Positions 56,047 to 64,000 of a stretch of 64,000 nt of DNA are shown here, one piece after another. The stretch lies in contig NZ_CAMFLA010000006.1 in assembly GCF_945957525.1 (NCBI RefSeq), forward strand, positions 124,001-188,000. Direction: 5' to 3'. This DNA comes from an uncultured Aquitalea sp. GTDB lineage: Bacteria > Pseudomonadota > Gammaproteobacteria > Burkholderiales > Chromobacteriaceae. Each line of letters begins with the position of its first letter. Within the stretch, counting starts at the first letter, position 1. A model generated the notes under the pieces. That model had not been told where the DNA came from. It was given only the letters and a program-made list of their open reading frames with translations, and ran no database searches. A program made the position numbers and the translations under genes.

Positions 56047-56118
56047 GTTCGTCGCGGCTTGCCGGGGATTCCCCCCATGAACCGGCAGACCGCGCGATTC
56101 CCCCCTCAAGGGGCTAGC

Positions 56119-56151
56119 CACCCGGCGGAACCCTCCCAGAACCGCCGGGTG
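56119..56151 (+). other. Strong hairpin between hoxG and hoxZ
   Basis: CACCCGGCGG and CCGCCGGGTG form a perfect 10-bp stem with a 13-base loop, with no T run. It probably acts as an mRNA processing or stability element within the operon. Gap 56047-56246 holds nothing else seen. Confidence 0.5.
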
Positions 56152-56246
56152 ACGTTCCAGACCAGGCCGCCGGCGCCAAGCGCCGACCAACACTCCCGGA
56201 ACGCGGGAGGCCCGGCGGCAAGGTCGGAACAGACAGGAGATTTGGC

Positions 56247-56954
56247 ATGAAAACCTACGGATTCGACGGCGACGCCCCGCAAGGGATGGGTCGCAAAGTC
56301 ACCTCGGTGTACGTGTACGAAGCCCCAGTGCGGTTGTGGCACTGGGTTACCGTGCTGTGCATCATCACCTTGTCGGTTACCGGCTACCTCATCGGCAAAC
56401 CGCTGCCCTCGGTGCCGGGCGAGGCCACTTTCAACTATGTGATGGGCTATATCCGCTTTGCCCACTTCACTGCCGGCTACATTCTTGCCGTCGGCCTGAT
56501 TGCCCGGCTGTACTGGGCCATCGTCGGCAACCATCACGCCCGGGAAATCATTCTGGTGCCGATCTGGGACGCCAGCTGGTGGAAGGAGTTCTTCTTTGAA
56601 GTGCGCTGGTATCTGTTCATCGAGCGCTACCCGAAGAAATACATTGGTCACAACCCGGTAGGCCAGCTGGCCATGGCCACCTTCCTCTGGGCCACGCTGT
56701 TCATGTGCCTGTCCGGCTTCGCGCTGTACGGCGAAGGCCTGGGCACCAAGAGCTGGGCCTACGGCGCTTTCGGCTGGGTGATCAGCCTCTTTGGCGGCAA
56801 CAGCCTCACCGTGCACAACTGGCACCGGCTGGGCATGTGGTCCATCATTCTGTTCGTGATGATTCACGTGTACGCGGCCATCCGCGAGGACATCATGTCC
56901 AAGCAAAGCATGGTGTCCACCATGATCAGCGGCTTCCGCATGTTCAAGGATTGA
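56247..56954 (+). CDS. hoxZ: Hydrogenase b-type cytochrome subunit (HoxZ/HyaC)
   Basis: A 235-residue membrane protein with 4 helices. His residues in VRLWHWVTVLC, YIRFAHFTAGY, HNWHRLGMW and IHVYAAIRED match the haem ligands of HyaC-type cytochromes. It anchors HoxKG and passes electrons to quinone. GGAG precedes the ATG. A HigA-like gene follows 51 bases downstream. Confidence 0.94.
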   Translation: MKTYGFDGDAPQGMGRKVTSVYVYEAPVRLWHWVTVLCIITLSVTGYLIGKPLPSVPGEATFNYVMGYIRFAHFTAGYILAVGLIARLYWAIVGNHHAREIILVPIWDASWWKEFFFEVRWYLFIERYPKKYIGHNPVGQLAMATFLWATLFMCLSGFALYGEGLGTKSWAYGAFGWVISLFGGNSLTVHNWHRLGMWSIILFVMIHVYAAIREDIMSKQSMVSTMISGFRMFKD

Positions 56955-57005
56955 GCCCATGGCGCGCTCCGGCCTCCGGCGGCGCGCCTCTCCTCCTTCG
57001 TCGCC

Positions 57006-57293
57006 ATGACCTCCCCTCTCGTCAGCGCCCGCACCCCGCTCCACCCCGGCCGTTTTCTTGACAGCCGCTTTCTTGCGCCCAGCGGCATGACGCAAACCGA
57101 CGCCGCCCGACTACTGGGCATCTCGCGTCGCCGCCTCAACGAGCTGATCGCCGGCAAACGCGGCATCACGCCGGACACCGCCATTCGCCTGGCCTGCCTG
57201 TTTGGCCAAAGCGCGCAGTTCTGGATGGAGCTGCAAAGCGCCTGGGATCTGGCGCAAGCCCGTCGCCGCCTGCGCCAGCTGCGTGGCGGTTAG
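57006..57293 (+). CDS. HigA-like XRE-family DNA-binding protein
   Basis: A 95-residue protein of the HigA antitoxin/VapI type: HPGRFLDSRFLAPSGMTQTDAARLLGISRRRLNEL is the helix-turn-helix, ending GQSAQFWMELQSAWDLAQAR. No HigB-like toxin is found on either side. It is placed between the structural genes and the maturation genes of the hydrogenase, just upstream of a sigma-54-like promoter. It may be a regulator of the locus, a remnant of a toxin-antitoxin pair, or unrelated cargo. Confidence 0.82.
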   Translation: MTSPLVSARTPLHPGRFLDSRFLAPSGMTQTDAARLLGISRRRLNELIAGKRGITPDTAIRLACLFGQSAQFWMELQSAWDLAQARRRLRQLRGG

Positions 57294-57398
57294 TAACTTT
57301 CCACTTTGCTTTCCATGCGCCACCCGCATGTCCACAGCACGACCAGGGAAATGAACGCAAGCGCCTGATGCTGCGGGGCTTTCCGTCCAACTCCGCTC

Positions 57399-57414
57399 TG
57401 GCACGAAACTTGTT
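57399..57414 (+). promoter_or_regulatory. Sigma-54-like promoter of hoxM operon
   Basis: TGGCACG-AAAC-TTGTT matches the -24 element exactly and the -12 element except for one base. It lies 32 bases upstream of hoxM, in an otherwise empty 152-base gap. Confidence 0.6.
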
Positions 57415-57445
57415 TTGTAACGGATAGCGTTACAGGCGACGACAT

Positions 57446-58054
57446 ATGGACAAAGCACACATCACCATCATGGGGTTGGGCAACCTGCTCTGGGCCGACG
57501 AGGGCTTCGGCGTCCGCGCGGCGGAAACCCTGTTTGCCCGCTACCAACTGCCCGACTCGGTGCGGGTCATCGACGGCGGCACGCAAGGGCTGGCCCTGCT
57601 GCCTTATGTGGAAGAAACCGAACGGCTGATTCTGTTCGACGCCATCGACTTCGGCCTCGAACCCGGCACCCTGCGCGTCTACCGCGACCAGGCCGTGCCC
57701 GCCTACCTCACCGCCAAGAAAATGAGCCTGCACCAGACCGGTTTCTCCGAAGTGCTTGGTCTGGCCGACCTCAAAGGCAGTTTGCCGAAAGACATCATGC
57801 TGATCGGCGTGCAGCCGGTGCAGCTGGAAGACTATGGCGGCAGCCTGACCGAACCGGTGCGCGCGCAACTGGCGCCCGCCATCCAGCAGGCCATGACGCA
57901 GCTGGCCGAATGGGGCGTGACACCCGGCCCGCGCCGCGACGGCCAGCGCCTCAATCATGAAAGCCTGGACATGATCCGCTACGAGTCGGAACGCCCGTCA
58001 GCCGAGCTGGCCTGTCGCATCGGCGACGACCGCGTACTGAAGGGAGGCGCCTGA
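57446..58054 (+). CDS. hoxM: Hydrogenase maturation endopeptidase (HoxM/HyaD)
   Basis: A 202-residue protease. GLGNLLWADEGFGVRAAE with Glu, then Asp in FDAIDFGLEPG, and His in KMSLHQTGF give the nickel-binding triad. It clips the C-terminal tail of HoxG after metal insertion. It is first in a run of overlapping maturation genes, and its TGA overlaps the next ATG. Confidence 0.94.
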   Translation: MDKAHITIMGLGNLLWADEGFGVRAAETLFARYQLPDSVRVIDGGTQGLALLPYVEETERLILFDAIDFGLEPGTLRVYRDQAVPAYLTAKKMSLHQTGFSEVLGLADLKGSLPKDIMLIGVQPVQLEDYGGSLTEPVRAQLAPAIQQAMTQLAEWGVTPGPRRDGQRLNHESLDMIRYESERPSAELACRIGDDRVLKGGA

Positions 58055-58377
58055 TGTGCCTGGGCATACCCATGCAAGTCATCGCCGCTGATGGCCTGAT
58101 GGCCGAGTGCCTGCACCGTGGCGAAACGGAAAAAATCGACCTCTCGCTGACCGGCCCCGCGCAAACGGGCGACTGGCTGCTGGTCTTCGCCGGCGCCGCG
58201 CGCGAAGCGCTCAGCCCCGCGCAGGCCGCCGACATTCTGGAGGCGCTGACGGCGCTGGAAGCCGCCATGAACGGCCGCTTCGACCCCGATGTGCATCTGG
58301 CCGATCTCACCCGGCGCGAGCCGCAACTTCCGCCTCATCTGCAGGCGCAACTGGAAGCCGGAAGGAAAACCCACTGA
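58054..58377 (+). CDS. hoxL: HypC/HupF-family chaperone (HoxL)
   Basis: A 107-residue HypC-like chaperone starting MCLGIPMQV, with the essential Cys2. It holds the large subunit or the Fe(CN)2CO unit during assembly. The position after hoxM and the rather long C-terminal tail suit the HoxL/HupF type rather than HypC itself. Overlaps its neighbours at both ends. Confidence 0.92.
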   Translation: MCLGIPMQVIAADGLMAECLHRGETEKIDLSLTGPAQTGDWLLVFAGAAREALSPAQAADILEALTALEAAMNGRFDPDVHLADLTRREPQLPPHLQAQLEAGRKTH

Positions 58378-58814
58378 TGACCTCCCCGCTGGACAACCTG
58401 CTGGCTCGCCTGGCCGAGCGCGGCTACCACGCCGTCTGCGCCGACGGCCTCGACGCCCTGGCCGCCGACAGCCACCACCTGATCGTGATGCTCAACGAAG
58501 ACCCGGTGAAATACCCCGAGGTGCTGGACAACCCCGTGATCGTGCCCGAGGTGCTGCGCGAATTCCCAGCCGGCACTTTCGACGTGGCCTATGCCGACAT
58601 CACCGAAAGCCGCAAGATTGCCCGCCGCTTTGGCGTACTGAAATTTCCGGCGCTGCTGTTTCTGCGCGAAGGCCAGTATCTGGGCGTCATCGTCGGCCTG
58701 CTGGACTGGCCGGACGTGGTGCGCGCCTTTGCCGACAAACTGACTGCCGAAGCCCGCCGGCCGCCCTCGGTGGGCATTCCGGTCAGCGTCGCCAAGCAAG
58801 GAGGTTGCGCATGA
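58377..58814 (+). CDS. hoxO: Thioredoxin-like hydrogenase accessory protein (HoxO/HyaE)
   Basis: A 145-residue HyaE/HupG protein with a thioredoxin-like fold (VLREFPAGTFDVAYADI; RRFGVLKFPALLFLREG) but no CxxC active site. In relatives it chaperones the Tat signal of the small subunit. Start fixed by overlap with the hoxL stop. Confidence 0.9.
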   Translation: MTSPLDNLLARLAERGYHAVCADGLDALAADSHHLIVMLNEDPVKYPEVLDNPVIVPEVLREFPAGTFDVAYADITESRKIARRFGVLKFPALLFLREGQYLGVIVGLLDWPDVVRAFADKLTAEARRPPSVGIPVSVAKQGGCA

Positions 58815-59680
58815 ACCTCAAACCCTTTCCCGTCGCCGTAGTGGCGCTTGGCCCCGGCTCGCAACCGGAGGACGAAGACCTCAACTACATGCCGCTGCCG
58901 CGCGAGGTGGAACATTTCGACCTGCCCTACCTGCCCACTGCGGAAGAAGTCAGCCACCTCACCGCCGCGCTGTCGGTGATCGACAGCCTCATCCACAAGC
59001 TTGCCGACTATCAGGGAGACGGTGAGACCTACCCGGTCATCAGCCTGGCCGGCCTCGACAGCGACAACCGCCGCCTGCTCAACCAACTGTTGGGCGAGGG
59101 CGAAGTATCGGCCCGCGTCAAACGGGTGGACGGCCGCCGGCTGGACATGCAGGAATCGGTTTTCGCCGGCGTCTGGCGCGTGCTGGAGTACAGCCCGGAC
59201 GAACAACTGCTGGACGACCGCATCGAAGCCTGCCCGATTCCAGCGGCGGTATGGCAGGAAGCCCGCGCCTTCGGCCAACCATCGCTGCACATTCCCGATC
59301 CGCAAAACCTGCAGCTGATGAACGCCGGCCCGGTAGCGGTGGAAATCGCCGACCACATGGGCAAAACCGGCGACGACGCCCACATCATCAATTTCTCGCT
59401 ACTGCCGATGAGCCCGGACGACCTCGCCTGGCTGGACAGCCTGATCGGCCCCGGCAACAGCGGCGTGTTTTCGCGCGGCTACGGCAAGTGCCGCATCATG
59501 GGCAGTGCCTTGCGCGATGTCTGGCGAGTGCAGTATTTCAACGGCATGAACGACATCTTGCTGGATACGCTGGAGATTACCCGCATCCCCGAGGTGGCGC
59601 TGGCGTCGCTTGACGACCTGACCGACTCGCTGGAGCGCCTGCGCGAAGCGCGCGAGTGGCTGGCCGGAGAAACCGCATGA
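58811..59680 (+). CDS. hoxQ: Hydrogenase assembly protein (HoxQ/HyaF/HupH)
   Basis: A 289-residue protein of the HupH/HyaF family (AVVALGPGSQPEDEDLNYM near the start; INFSLLPMSPDDLAWL late). It helps maturation of the small subunit. Codons for Phe-Gly-Gln near its middle contain a CTTCGGCCAAC copy (59269). The start overlaps the hoxO stop by 4 bases. Confidence 0.9.
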   Translation: MNLKPFPVAVVALGPGSQPEDEDLNYMPLPREVEHFDLPYLPTAEEVSHLTAALSVIDSLIHKLADYQGDGETYPVISLAGLDSDNRRLLNQLLGEGEVSARVKRVDGRRLDMQESVFAGVWRVLEYSPDEQLLDDRIEACPIPAAVWQEARAFGQPSLHIPDPQNLQLMNAGPVAVEIADHMGKTGDDAHIINFSLLPMSPDDLAWLDSLIGPGNSGVFSRGYGKCRIMGSALRDVWRVQYFNGMNDILLDTLEITRIPEVALASLDDLTDSLERLREAREWLAGETA

Positions 59681-59898
59681 GCGGCGCCGGCTTCGAAGGC
59701 TCTTATCTGGGCGACGACGATCGCCTGCCCGACGAAGCGCGCATGGAATGCAAAATCTGCTGGTGGATCTACGACCCGGCGCTGGGCGACGACATCTGGC
59801 AGATTCCGCCCGGCACGCCTTTTCATGCCTTGCCCGAACACTGGAAATGCCCGATGTGCGACGGCGCGCGCGATCAATTCATGGTGGTGCAAGACTGA
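59677..59898 (+). CDS. hoxR: Rubredoxin (HoxR/HupI)
   Basis: A 73-residue rubredoxin with iron ligands in ECKICWWIYDP and WKCPMCDGARDQF. Such rubredoxins occur in loci of oxygen-tolerant hydrogenases and are thought to help form the special proximal cluster. ATGA overlap with hoxQ. Confidence 0.95.
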   Translation: MSGAGFEGSYLGDDDRLPDEARMECKICWWIYDPALGDDIWQIPPGTPFHALPEHWKCPMCDGARDQFMVVQD

Positions 59899-59900
59899 CC

Positions 59901-60392
59901 ATGGCCGATTGCTATCCGGACTCGCCCGCCTTTGAACTGGAAACCGTGTTTGGCCTGATCGAGGCCACGCGCATGGCGGGTGTGCCGCTGCTCAACCCCG
60001 CGCTGCGCGTGGAGGCCATCGGCTTTCGCCGCTGGAGCCCCGGCGCCGCCGAAACCGATCTCGCCGGCGAACTGTGGGCCGGCGTCATGCTGACGCCCTG
60101 GTTCATGAATCTGATGCTGCTGCCGGCCCTGCCCGGCACGCTCCCCCCGGTGCCGCCGGGCGGTGAAATCCGTCTGGCGCTGCCAGGCGGCGACATGCCC
60201 TTCCTGGCCGGACACGAAGCCGGCCTTGGCCACTACTGCCTGTGCTCGCTGTTTTCTCCAGTGACGGAGTTCGCCGACCAGGACACGGCCCGAGAAACCG
60301 CGCTGGAAATCCTGCGGTTGATGTTTCCGCCGCCGCCGCCCGCTCACGCGCCCGATCTGTCGCGGCGGCGCCTGTTTGGACTGGGCGCATGA
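59901..60392 (+). CDS. hoxT: HybE-family hydrogenase assembly chaperone (HoxT/HupJ)
   Basis: A 163-residue protein of the HybE/HupJ family, with VEAIGFRRWSP and LAGELWAGVMLTPWFMNLMLLP as family marks. It probably binds the small-subunit precursor. It starts 2 bases after hoxR and overlaps hoxV. Confidence 0.88.
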   Translation: MADCYPDSPAFELETVFGLIEATRMAGVPLLNPALRVEAIGFRRWSPGAAETDLAGELWAGVMLTPWFMNLMLLPALPGTLPPVPPGGEIRLALPGGDMPFLAGHEAGLGHYCLCSLFSPVTEFADQDTARETALEILRLMFPPPPPAHAPDLSRRRLFGLGA

Positions 60393-61411
60393 AAATCGAC
60401 GAAATCCTCATTCGCCTGACGCAGGACAAGGCGCGCGGCGGCGGCGTTTCGGTAAGCTGGCCGCGCCGGGAAGCGGAGCGTCTGTTCATCGGCAAACCCG
60501 CCGGCGAAGTGCTGGCACTGACGCCGAGACTGTTTTCCCTCTGCGCGCACGCCCAGACGCTGGCCGCCCGCTTGGCCCTGGCTTGCGCCGCAGGCAAAGC
60601 GGCGCAAGCCAGCCCGCAGGAGCTGCAAAGCCTGGCGCAGGAAGCCGCCCGCGAAACCCTGCGCAAGCTGCTGACCGACTGGGCGCTGGCCTTTGACGGC
60701 AAAGCCGCCGAACCGGCGGCGCTGGCGGCCTGGCGCGCCGCCGGTTCGCTTTCCGCGCTCAAGGCACTGGCGGAACAGCAAGTCTTCGGTCAGGCTTGCG
60801 ACGACTGGCTACAAAGAAGTGAAGCCGGCTGGCTGGACTGGGCGGCGGAAGGTCGCATGCCGGCGGCGCGCTGGCTGGCGGCATTGACGGGCCCGGAGCG
60901 CGGTTGCGCGCTGCTGCCGCCGCTGAGCGCCGGCCAACTGGCCAACCGGCTGGCGGACTGGATACGCCCCGGTGGCCCGGTCTGGCAAGGCCAGCCGCGT
61001 GAAACCGGCGCGCTGGCGCGCGAACACCGGCAATTGTCGCGCACGCTGGCTGCGGGCCAGCTGGCGCGGGCGCGCCTGCTGGCGCGTTTGATCCAGTTGG
61101 CGCGCGGCTTGAACGGCGAGCTTTGCCTACAGGCGGCGGCCGCACCGCTGCCGGACGGCGCGCTGGCGCTGGTGGACACCGCCCGCGGCCCGTTAACGCA
61201 TCTGGCGGCGCTGGACGACGAAGGCTGCGTCACGCGCTACCGGGTAATACCGCCTACCGCCTGGCACAGCCATCCCGAGGGCCTGCTGAGGGAAACCCTG
61301 TGTTCCCGGCTGGACGACGGAGAGGCAGAATGGCGGCGGCAAGCCGCACTGATCGACCCATGCGTGGCCTGGCGGCTGGCGGTGGAAAACAAGGAATGCG
61401 CGCATGCATGA
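60389..61411 (+). CDS. hoxV: Large-subunit-like maturation scaffold (HoxV/HupK)
   Basis: A 340-residue HupK/HoxV protein, a degenerate relative of the large subunit. It keeps traces of the Cys motifs: LFSLCAHAQ replaces the N-terminal CxxC and DPCVAW replaces DPCxxC. In related systems it acts as a scaffold for the Fe(CN)2CO unit before delivery to HoxG. Its end overlaps hypA by 8 bases. Confidence 0.88.
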   Translation: MKIDEILIRLTQDKARGGGVSVSWPRREAERLFIGKPAGEVLALTPRLFSLCAHAQTLAARLALACAAGKAAQASPQELQSLAQEAARETLRKLLTDWALAFDGKAAEPAALAAWRAAGSLSALKALAEQQVFGQACDDWLQRSEAGWLDWAAEGRMPAARWLAALTGPERGCALLPPLSAGQLANRLADWIRPGGPVWQGQPRETGALAREHRQLSRTLAAGQLARARLLARLIQLARGLNGELCLQAAAAPLPDGALALVDTARGPLTHLAALDDEGCVTRYRVIPPTAWHSHPEGLLRETLCSRLDDGEAEWRRQAALIDPCVAWRLAVENKECAHA

Positions 61412-61745
61412 AATGTCGTTGGCCGAAGGCATCGTCCAGCTGTTGGAAGATCAGGCCGGGGCGCAGCAGTACCGCAAGGTCAGGCAGGTGTGGCTGACCA
61501 TCGGCGAACTGGCCGGGGTGGAGGTGGAATCCCTGCTGTTTTGTCTGGAGGCCGTCAGCCGCGACACGCTGGCCGACGGCGCGATTTATCACGTGGTGCG
61601 CGAACCCGGACAGGGCTGGTGCCTGGCGTGCAGTCAGCCGGTCGTCATCCAGGCGCGCTACGACGCCTGCCCGGCATGCGGCAGGCATCAAGTACAAGTG
61701 ACCGGCGGCGACGACATGCGCGTCAGCGAACTGGAAGTGGACTGA
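61404..61745 (+). CDS. hypA: Nickel metallochaperone HypA
   Basis: A 113-residue HypA. MHEMSLAEG carries the nickel-binding His2, and the zinc site is formed by CLACSQ and CPACGRH. Works with HypB to insert nickel. The codons for SLAEG contain a minus-strand CTTCGGCCAAC copy (61418). Confidence 0.96.
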   Translation: MHEMSLAEGIVQLLEDQAGAQQYRKVRQVWLTIGELAGVEVESLLFCLEAVSRDTLADGAIYHVVREPGQGWCLACSQPVVIQARYDACPACGRHQVQVTGGDDMRVSELEVD

Positions 61746-61772
61746 CCCGGCCGCCACAAGGGAGACAAAAAG

Positions 61773-62768
61773 ATGTGCACGGTATGCGGTTGCAGTGAAG
61801 GCAATGTATCCATCGACGGCAAGCCCGGCGGCGTGAAGTATCCGTACCGCCCGCGCGGCGGCCACACCCATCACGGCCATGATCATGACCACGGACACCA
61901 CCATCATCACGATCATGATCACCATCATGACCATACGCACCGGGAGGACGCGGCGGCGGACAGCCCTGTGGTGCGCGGCGAAGGCCGCCTGGACTACGGC
62001 CAGGGCGCGGCCCGCGCCCATGCGCCCGGCCTCAGCCAGTCGCGCATGGTGAAAATCGAACAAGACATCCTGTCCAAGAACAAGGGCTATGCCCAGATCA
62101 ACCGTCGCTGGCTGGCGGATCGCGGCATCTTCGCCGTTAATCTGGTGTCCAGCCCCGGTTCCGGCAAAACCACCCTGCTGGCGGAAACCATCCGTCAGCT
62201 GGGCAAGGACTGCAAGGTGTATGTGATCGAGGGCGATCAGCAAACCAGCAACGACGCCGAACGCATCCGCGCGGCCGGCGCCCCCGCCATCCAGATCAAC
62301 ACCGGCAAGGGCTGTCATCTGGACGCCCACATGGTGGGTCAGGCGCTGGAAACCCTCCACCCTGCCGACGACAGCCTCTTGCTGATCGAAAACGTAGGCA
62401 ATCTGGTCTGCCCGGCGGCTTTCGATCTGGGCGAAGCGCACAAGGTAGCCATCCTCTCGGTGACCGAGGGCGAGGACAAGCCCATCAAATACCCGGACAT
62501 GTTCGCCGCCGCCGACATCCTGCTGCTCAACAAGGTGGACCTGTTGCGCCACCTTGATTTTGACGTGGACGCCTGCATCGCCTACGCCCGCCGCGTCAAC
62601 CCGGCCATCCGCGTGCTGCAGGTATCGGCCCGCAGCGGCGAAGGCATGGACGCCTGGATAGACTGGCTGCTGCTGCGCATGAACGATGCCCAGCTGGTGA
62701 AGCAGCACGAGGTGGCGCGGCTGAAGGCCCGCATCGCCGAACTGGAACAGCAACTGCAAAAGCGCTAA
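61773..62768 (+). CDS. hypB: Hydrogenase nickel incorporation GTPase HypB
   Basis: A 331-residue GTPase. [10 protein letters not shown] is the high-affinity nickel site; a His-rich stretch (residues 31-57, about 16 His) suggests nickel storage. Walker A is [11 protein letters not shown], with [12 protein letters not shown] and NKVDLL further on. A short coiled coil ends the protein. Confidence 0.96.
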   Translation: MCTVCGCSEGNVSIDGKPGGVKYPYRPRGGHTHHGHDHDHGHHHHHDHDHHHDHTHREDAAADSPVVRGEGRLDYGQGAARAHAPGLSQSRMVKIEQDILSKNKGYAQINRRWLADRGIFAVNLVSSPGSGKTTLLAETIRQLGKDCKVYVIEGDQQTSNDAERIRAAGAPAIQINTGKGCHLDAHMVGQALETLHPADDSLLLIENVGNLVCPAAFDLGEAHKVAILSVTEGEDKPIKYPDMFAAADILLLNKVDLLRHLDFDVDACIAYARRVNPAIRVLQVSARSGEGMDAWIDWLLLRMNDAQLVKQHEVARLKARIAELEQQLQKR

Positions 62769-62770
62769 GC

Positions 62771-64000
62771 ATGGAACAGCAACGCCTGCGGCTCTCGATT
62801 CAGGGCCGCGTACAGGGGGTGGGCTTCCGCCCCTTCATCTGGCGCACCGCGCGCCGCCACCAGTTGACCGGCTTTGTGCGCAACACGGGCGAAGGCGTCA
62901 CTGTGGAGCTGCAAGGCAGCGCCGCCAACCTGCTGGCTTTCCGCCATGCGCTGGACGACGACCTGCCGCCGCTGGCCCACATCGACCAGCTGCAACAAGC
63001 GCTGCTGGACCCGGTCGGCGACGAAACTGCCTTTGTCATCGAAGAAAGCGCCGGCAGCACCACCCGCGCCCGCCTGCCGGCCGACATCGCCACCTGTCCG
63101 TCCTGTCTGACCGAGCTGTTCACCCAGAGCGACCGCCGCTACCGCTACCCCTTCATCAACTGTACCGATTGCGGCCCGCGCTACACCGTCACCCACCGCT
63201 TGCCTTACGACCGCGCCAACACCAGCATGGTGGCCTTTCCGCTGTGCCCGGCCTGCGGCGAGGAGTATCTCAATCCGGAAACCCGGCGCTTTCACGCCGA
63301 GCCCACCGCCTGCCCGGCCTGCGGCCCCCGCCTGCAACTGACCGACCGCTTCGGCCAACCCTTGAAAGGCGACCCAGTCTACGGCGCCATGCAAATCCTG
63401 CGCATGGGCCGCAGCATCGCCATGAAGGGGCTGGGCGGCTTTCATCTGGTATGCGACGCCCGCAGCGCGGACGCAGTGCAAAGACTGCGCGAGCTCAAAC
63501 ACCGTCCCGGCAAGCCGCTGGCCGTGATGGCGCTCAACACCGCCTCGCTGCCCGCTTTCTGCGAGGTGAGCGCGGAAGAAGCCCAGTGGCTGGAGCGCCC
63601 GGAACGCCCGATCGTGCTGCTGCGCAAAAACCGCGACACCGACCACTGCCTGCCCGGCGTAGCGCCCGGCATCGGCGCGGTGGGCGTCATGCTGCCCTAT
63701 ACCCCGCTGCAATGGATGCTGTTCCATGAAGCACTGGGCCGCCCCGCCGGCACCGACTGGCTGCACGAACCCTGCGACAAGGTGTGGGTGATGACCAGCG
63801 CCAACCTGTCCGGCGAGCCCATCGTCACCGGCAACCAGGAAGCACGCGAGCGCCTCAACCGCGTAGCCGACGTTTTCCTGCTGCACAACCGGAATATCGT
63901 CACCCGTTGCGACGACAGCGTACTGTCGGTGCAAGAGCAGGAAGCGCTGTTCTTCCGCCGAGCGCGCGGCTTTGTGCCGGACCCGGTCAAGCTGGCCGAT
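62771..64000 (+). CDS. hypF: Carbamoyltransferase HypF (partial, runs off the window)
   Basis: The first 410 codons of HypF, open to the window end. It begins with an acylphosphatase domain (SIQGRVQGVGFRPFIW), then two zinc-finger pairs (CPSCLTE and CTDCGPRYT; CPACGEEY and CPACGPRL) and the YrdC-like domain (KGLGGFHLVCDA; TSANLSGEPIV). HypF makes the cyanide ligand from carbamoyl phosphate. It starts 2 bases after hypB. A CTTCGGCCAAC copy lies at 63349. Confidence 0.95.
   Translation, partial: MEQQRLRLSIQGRVQGVGFRPFIWRTARRHQLTGFVRNTGEGVTVELQGSAANLLAFRHALDDDLPPLAHIDQLQQALLDPVGDETAFVIEESAGSTTRARLPADIATCPSCLTELFTQSDRRYRYPFINCTDCGPRYTVTHRLPYDRANTSMVAFPLCPACGEEYLNPETRRFHAEPTACPACGPRLQLTDRFGQPLKGDPVYGAMQILRMGRSIAMKGLGGFHLVCDARSADAVQRLRELKHRPGKPLAVMALNTASLPAFCEVSAEEAQWLERPERPIVLLRKNRDTDHCLPGVAPGIGAVGVMLPYTPLQWMLFHEALGRPAGTDWLHEPCDKVWVMTSANLSGEPIVTGNQEARERLNRVADVFLLHNRNIVTRCDDSVLSVQEQEALFFRRARGFVPDPVKLAD

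Noticed and set aside
57006-57293. Complete HigBA toxin-antitoxin module
   Set aside because: Only the HigA-like gene is present; neither the 51 bases before nor the 152 bases after could encode HigB.
61857-61945. Tandem repeat (CATCATGACCAC-like run) as a CRISPR or satellite
   Set aside because: It encodes the His-rich stretch expected in HypB and has no spacer structure.

Overview
The window is GC-rich (roughly 63%), densely coded DNA from a betaproteobacterium, most likely of the Neisseriales (Chromobacteriaceae-like). This is inferred from the mix of polyamine, carnitine and c-di-GMP genes, the fimT-pilV-pilW-pilX-pilY1-pilE order and a hoxKGZMLOQRTV-hypABF hydrogenase locus. No prophage, transposase, rRNA or CRISPR array was seen.

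Layout. 0.1-5.5 kb: two unknown envelope proteins, then a putrescine module (LuxR-type regulator divergent from a PuuC-like aldehyde dehydrogenase, then a PotF-like binding protein). 5.7-7.5 kb: a chemoreceptor. 7.8-12.5 kb: a flavin monooxygenase-RidA-DUF1028-ArgE operon with a divergent LysR gene, followed by another PotD/PotF-type binding protein. 14.5-17.8 kb: a large c-di-GMP protein carrying a globin-like sensor. 17.9-20.1 kb: a SulP-STAS-cNMP transporter. 20.3-24.8 kb: a carnitine catabolism cluster (cdhR, caiX-cdhC-cdhA-cdhB). 25-28 kb: LysR, MFS exporter, aldo/keto reductase. 28.1-34.4 kb: a type IV minor pilin operon with overlapping genes. 34.9-43.5 kb: tRNA-Ser(GGA) and housekeeping genes (nadE, lolA, rarA, serS). 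44-49.7 kb: a ynbABCD-like lipid cluster with an added acyltransferase. 50-52.8 kb: an acetyltransferase and a CBS-PAS-GGDEF-EAL protein. 53.1-64 kb: a membrane-bound [NiFe] hydrogenase with its maturation genes; hypF runs off the window.

The most notable signal belongs to no gene. The 11-mer CTTCGGCCAAC occurs at least 19 times (14 on plus, 5 on minus), against about 0.05 expected from base composition. Seven copies are intergenic, and the coding copies are read in different frames, so the constraint appears to act on DNA. Density (about one per 3.4 kb) and placement resemble a DNA uptake sequence, and the window also encodes a minor pilin operon whose last gene could be a ComP/PilE-type pilin. 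This link is inference. Other points of interest are the globin inside a GGDEF/EAL protein, the possible complete phospholipid pathway in the ynb-like cluster, two sigma-54-like promoters flanking hydrogenase genes, a HigA-like gene inside the hydrogenase locus, and an intergenic repeat family that sits just after stop codons.
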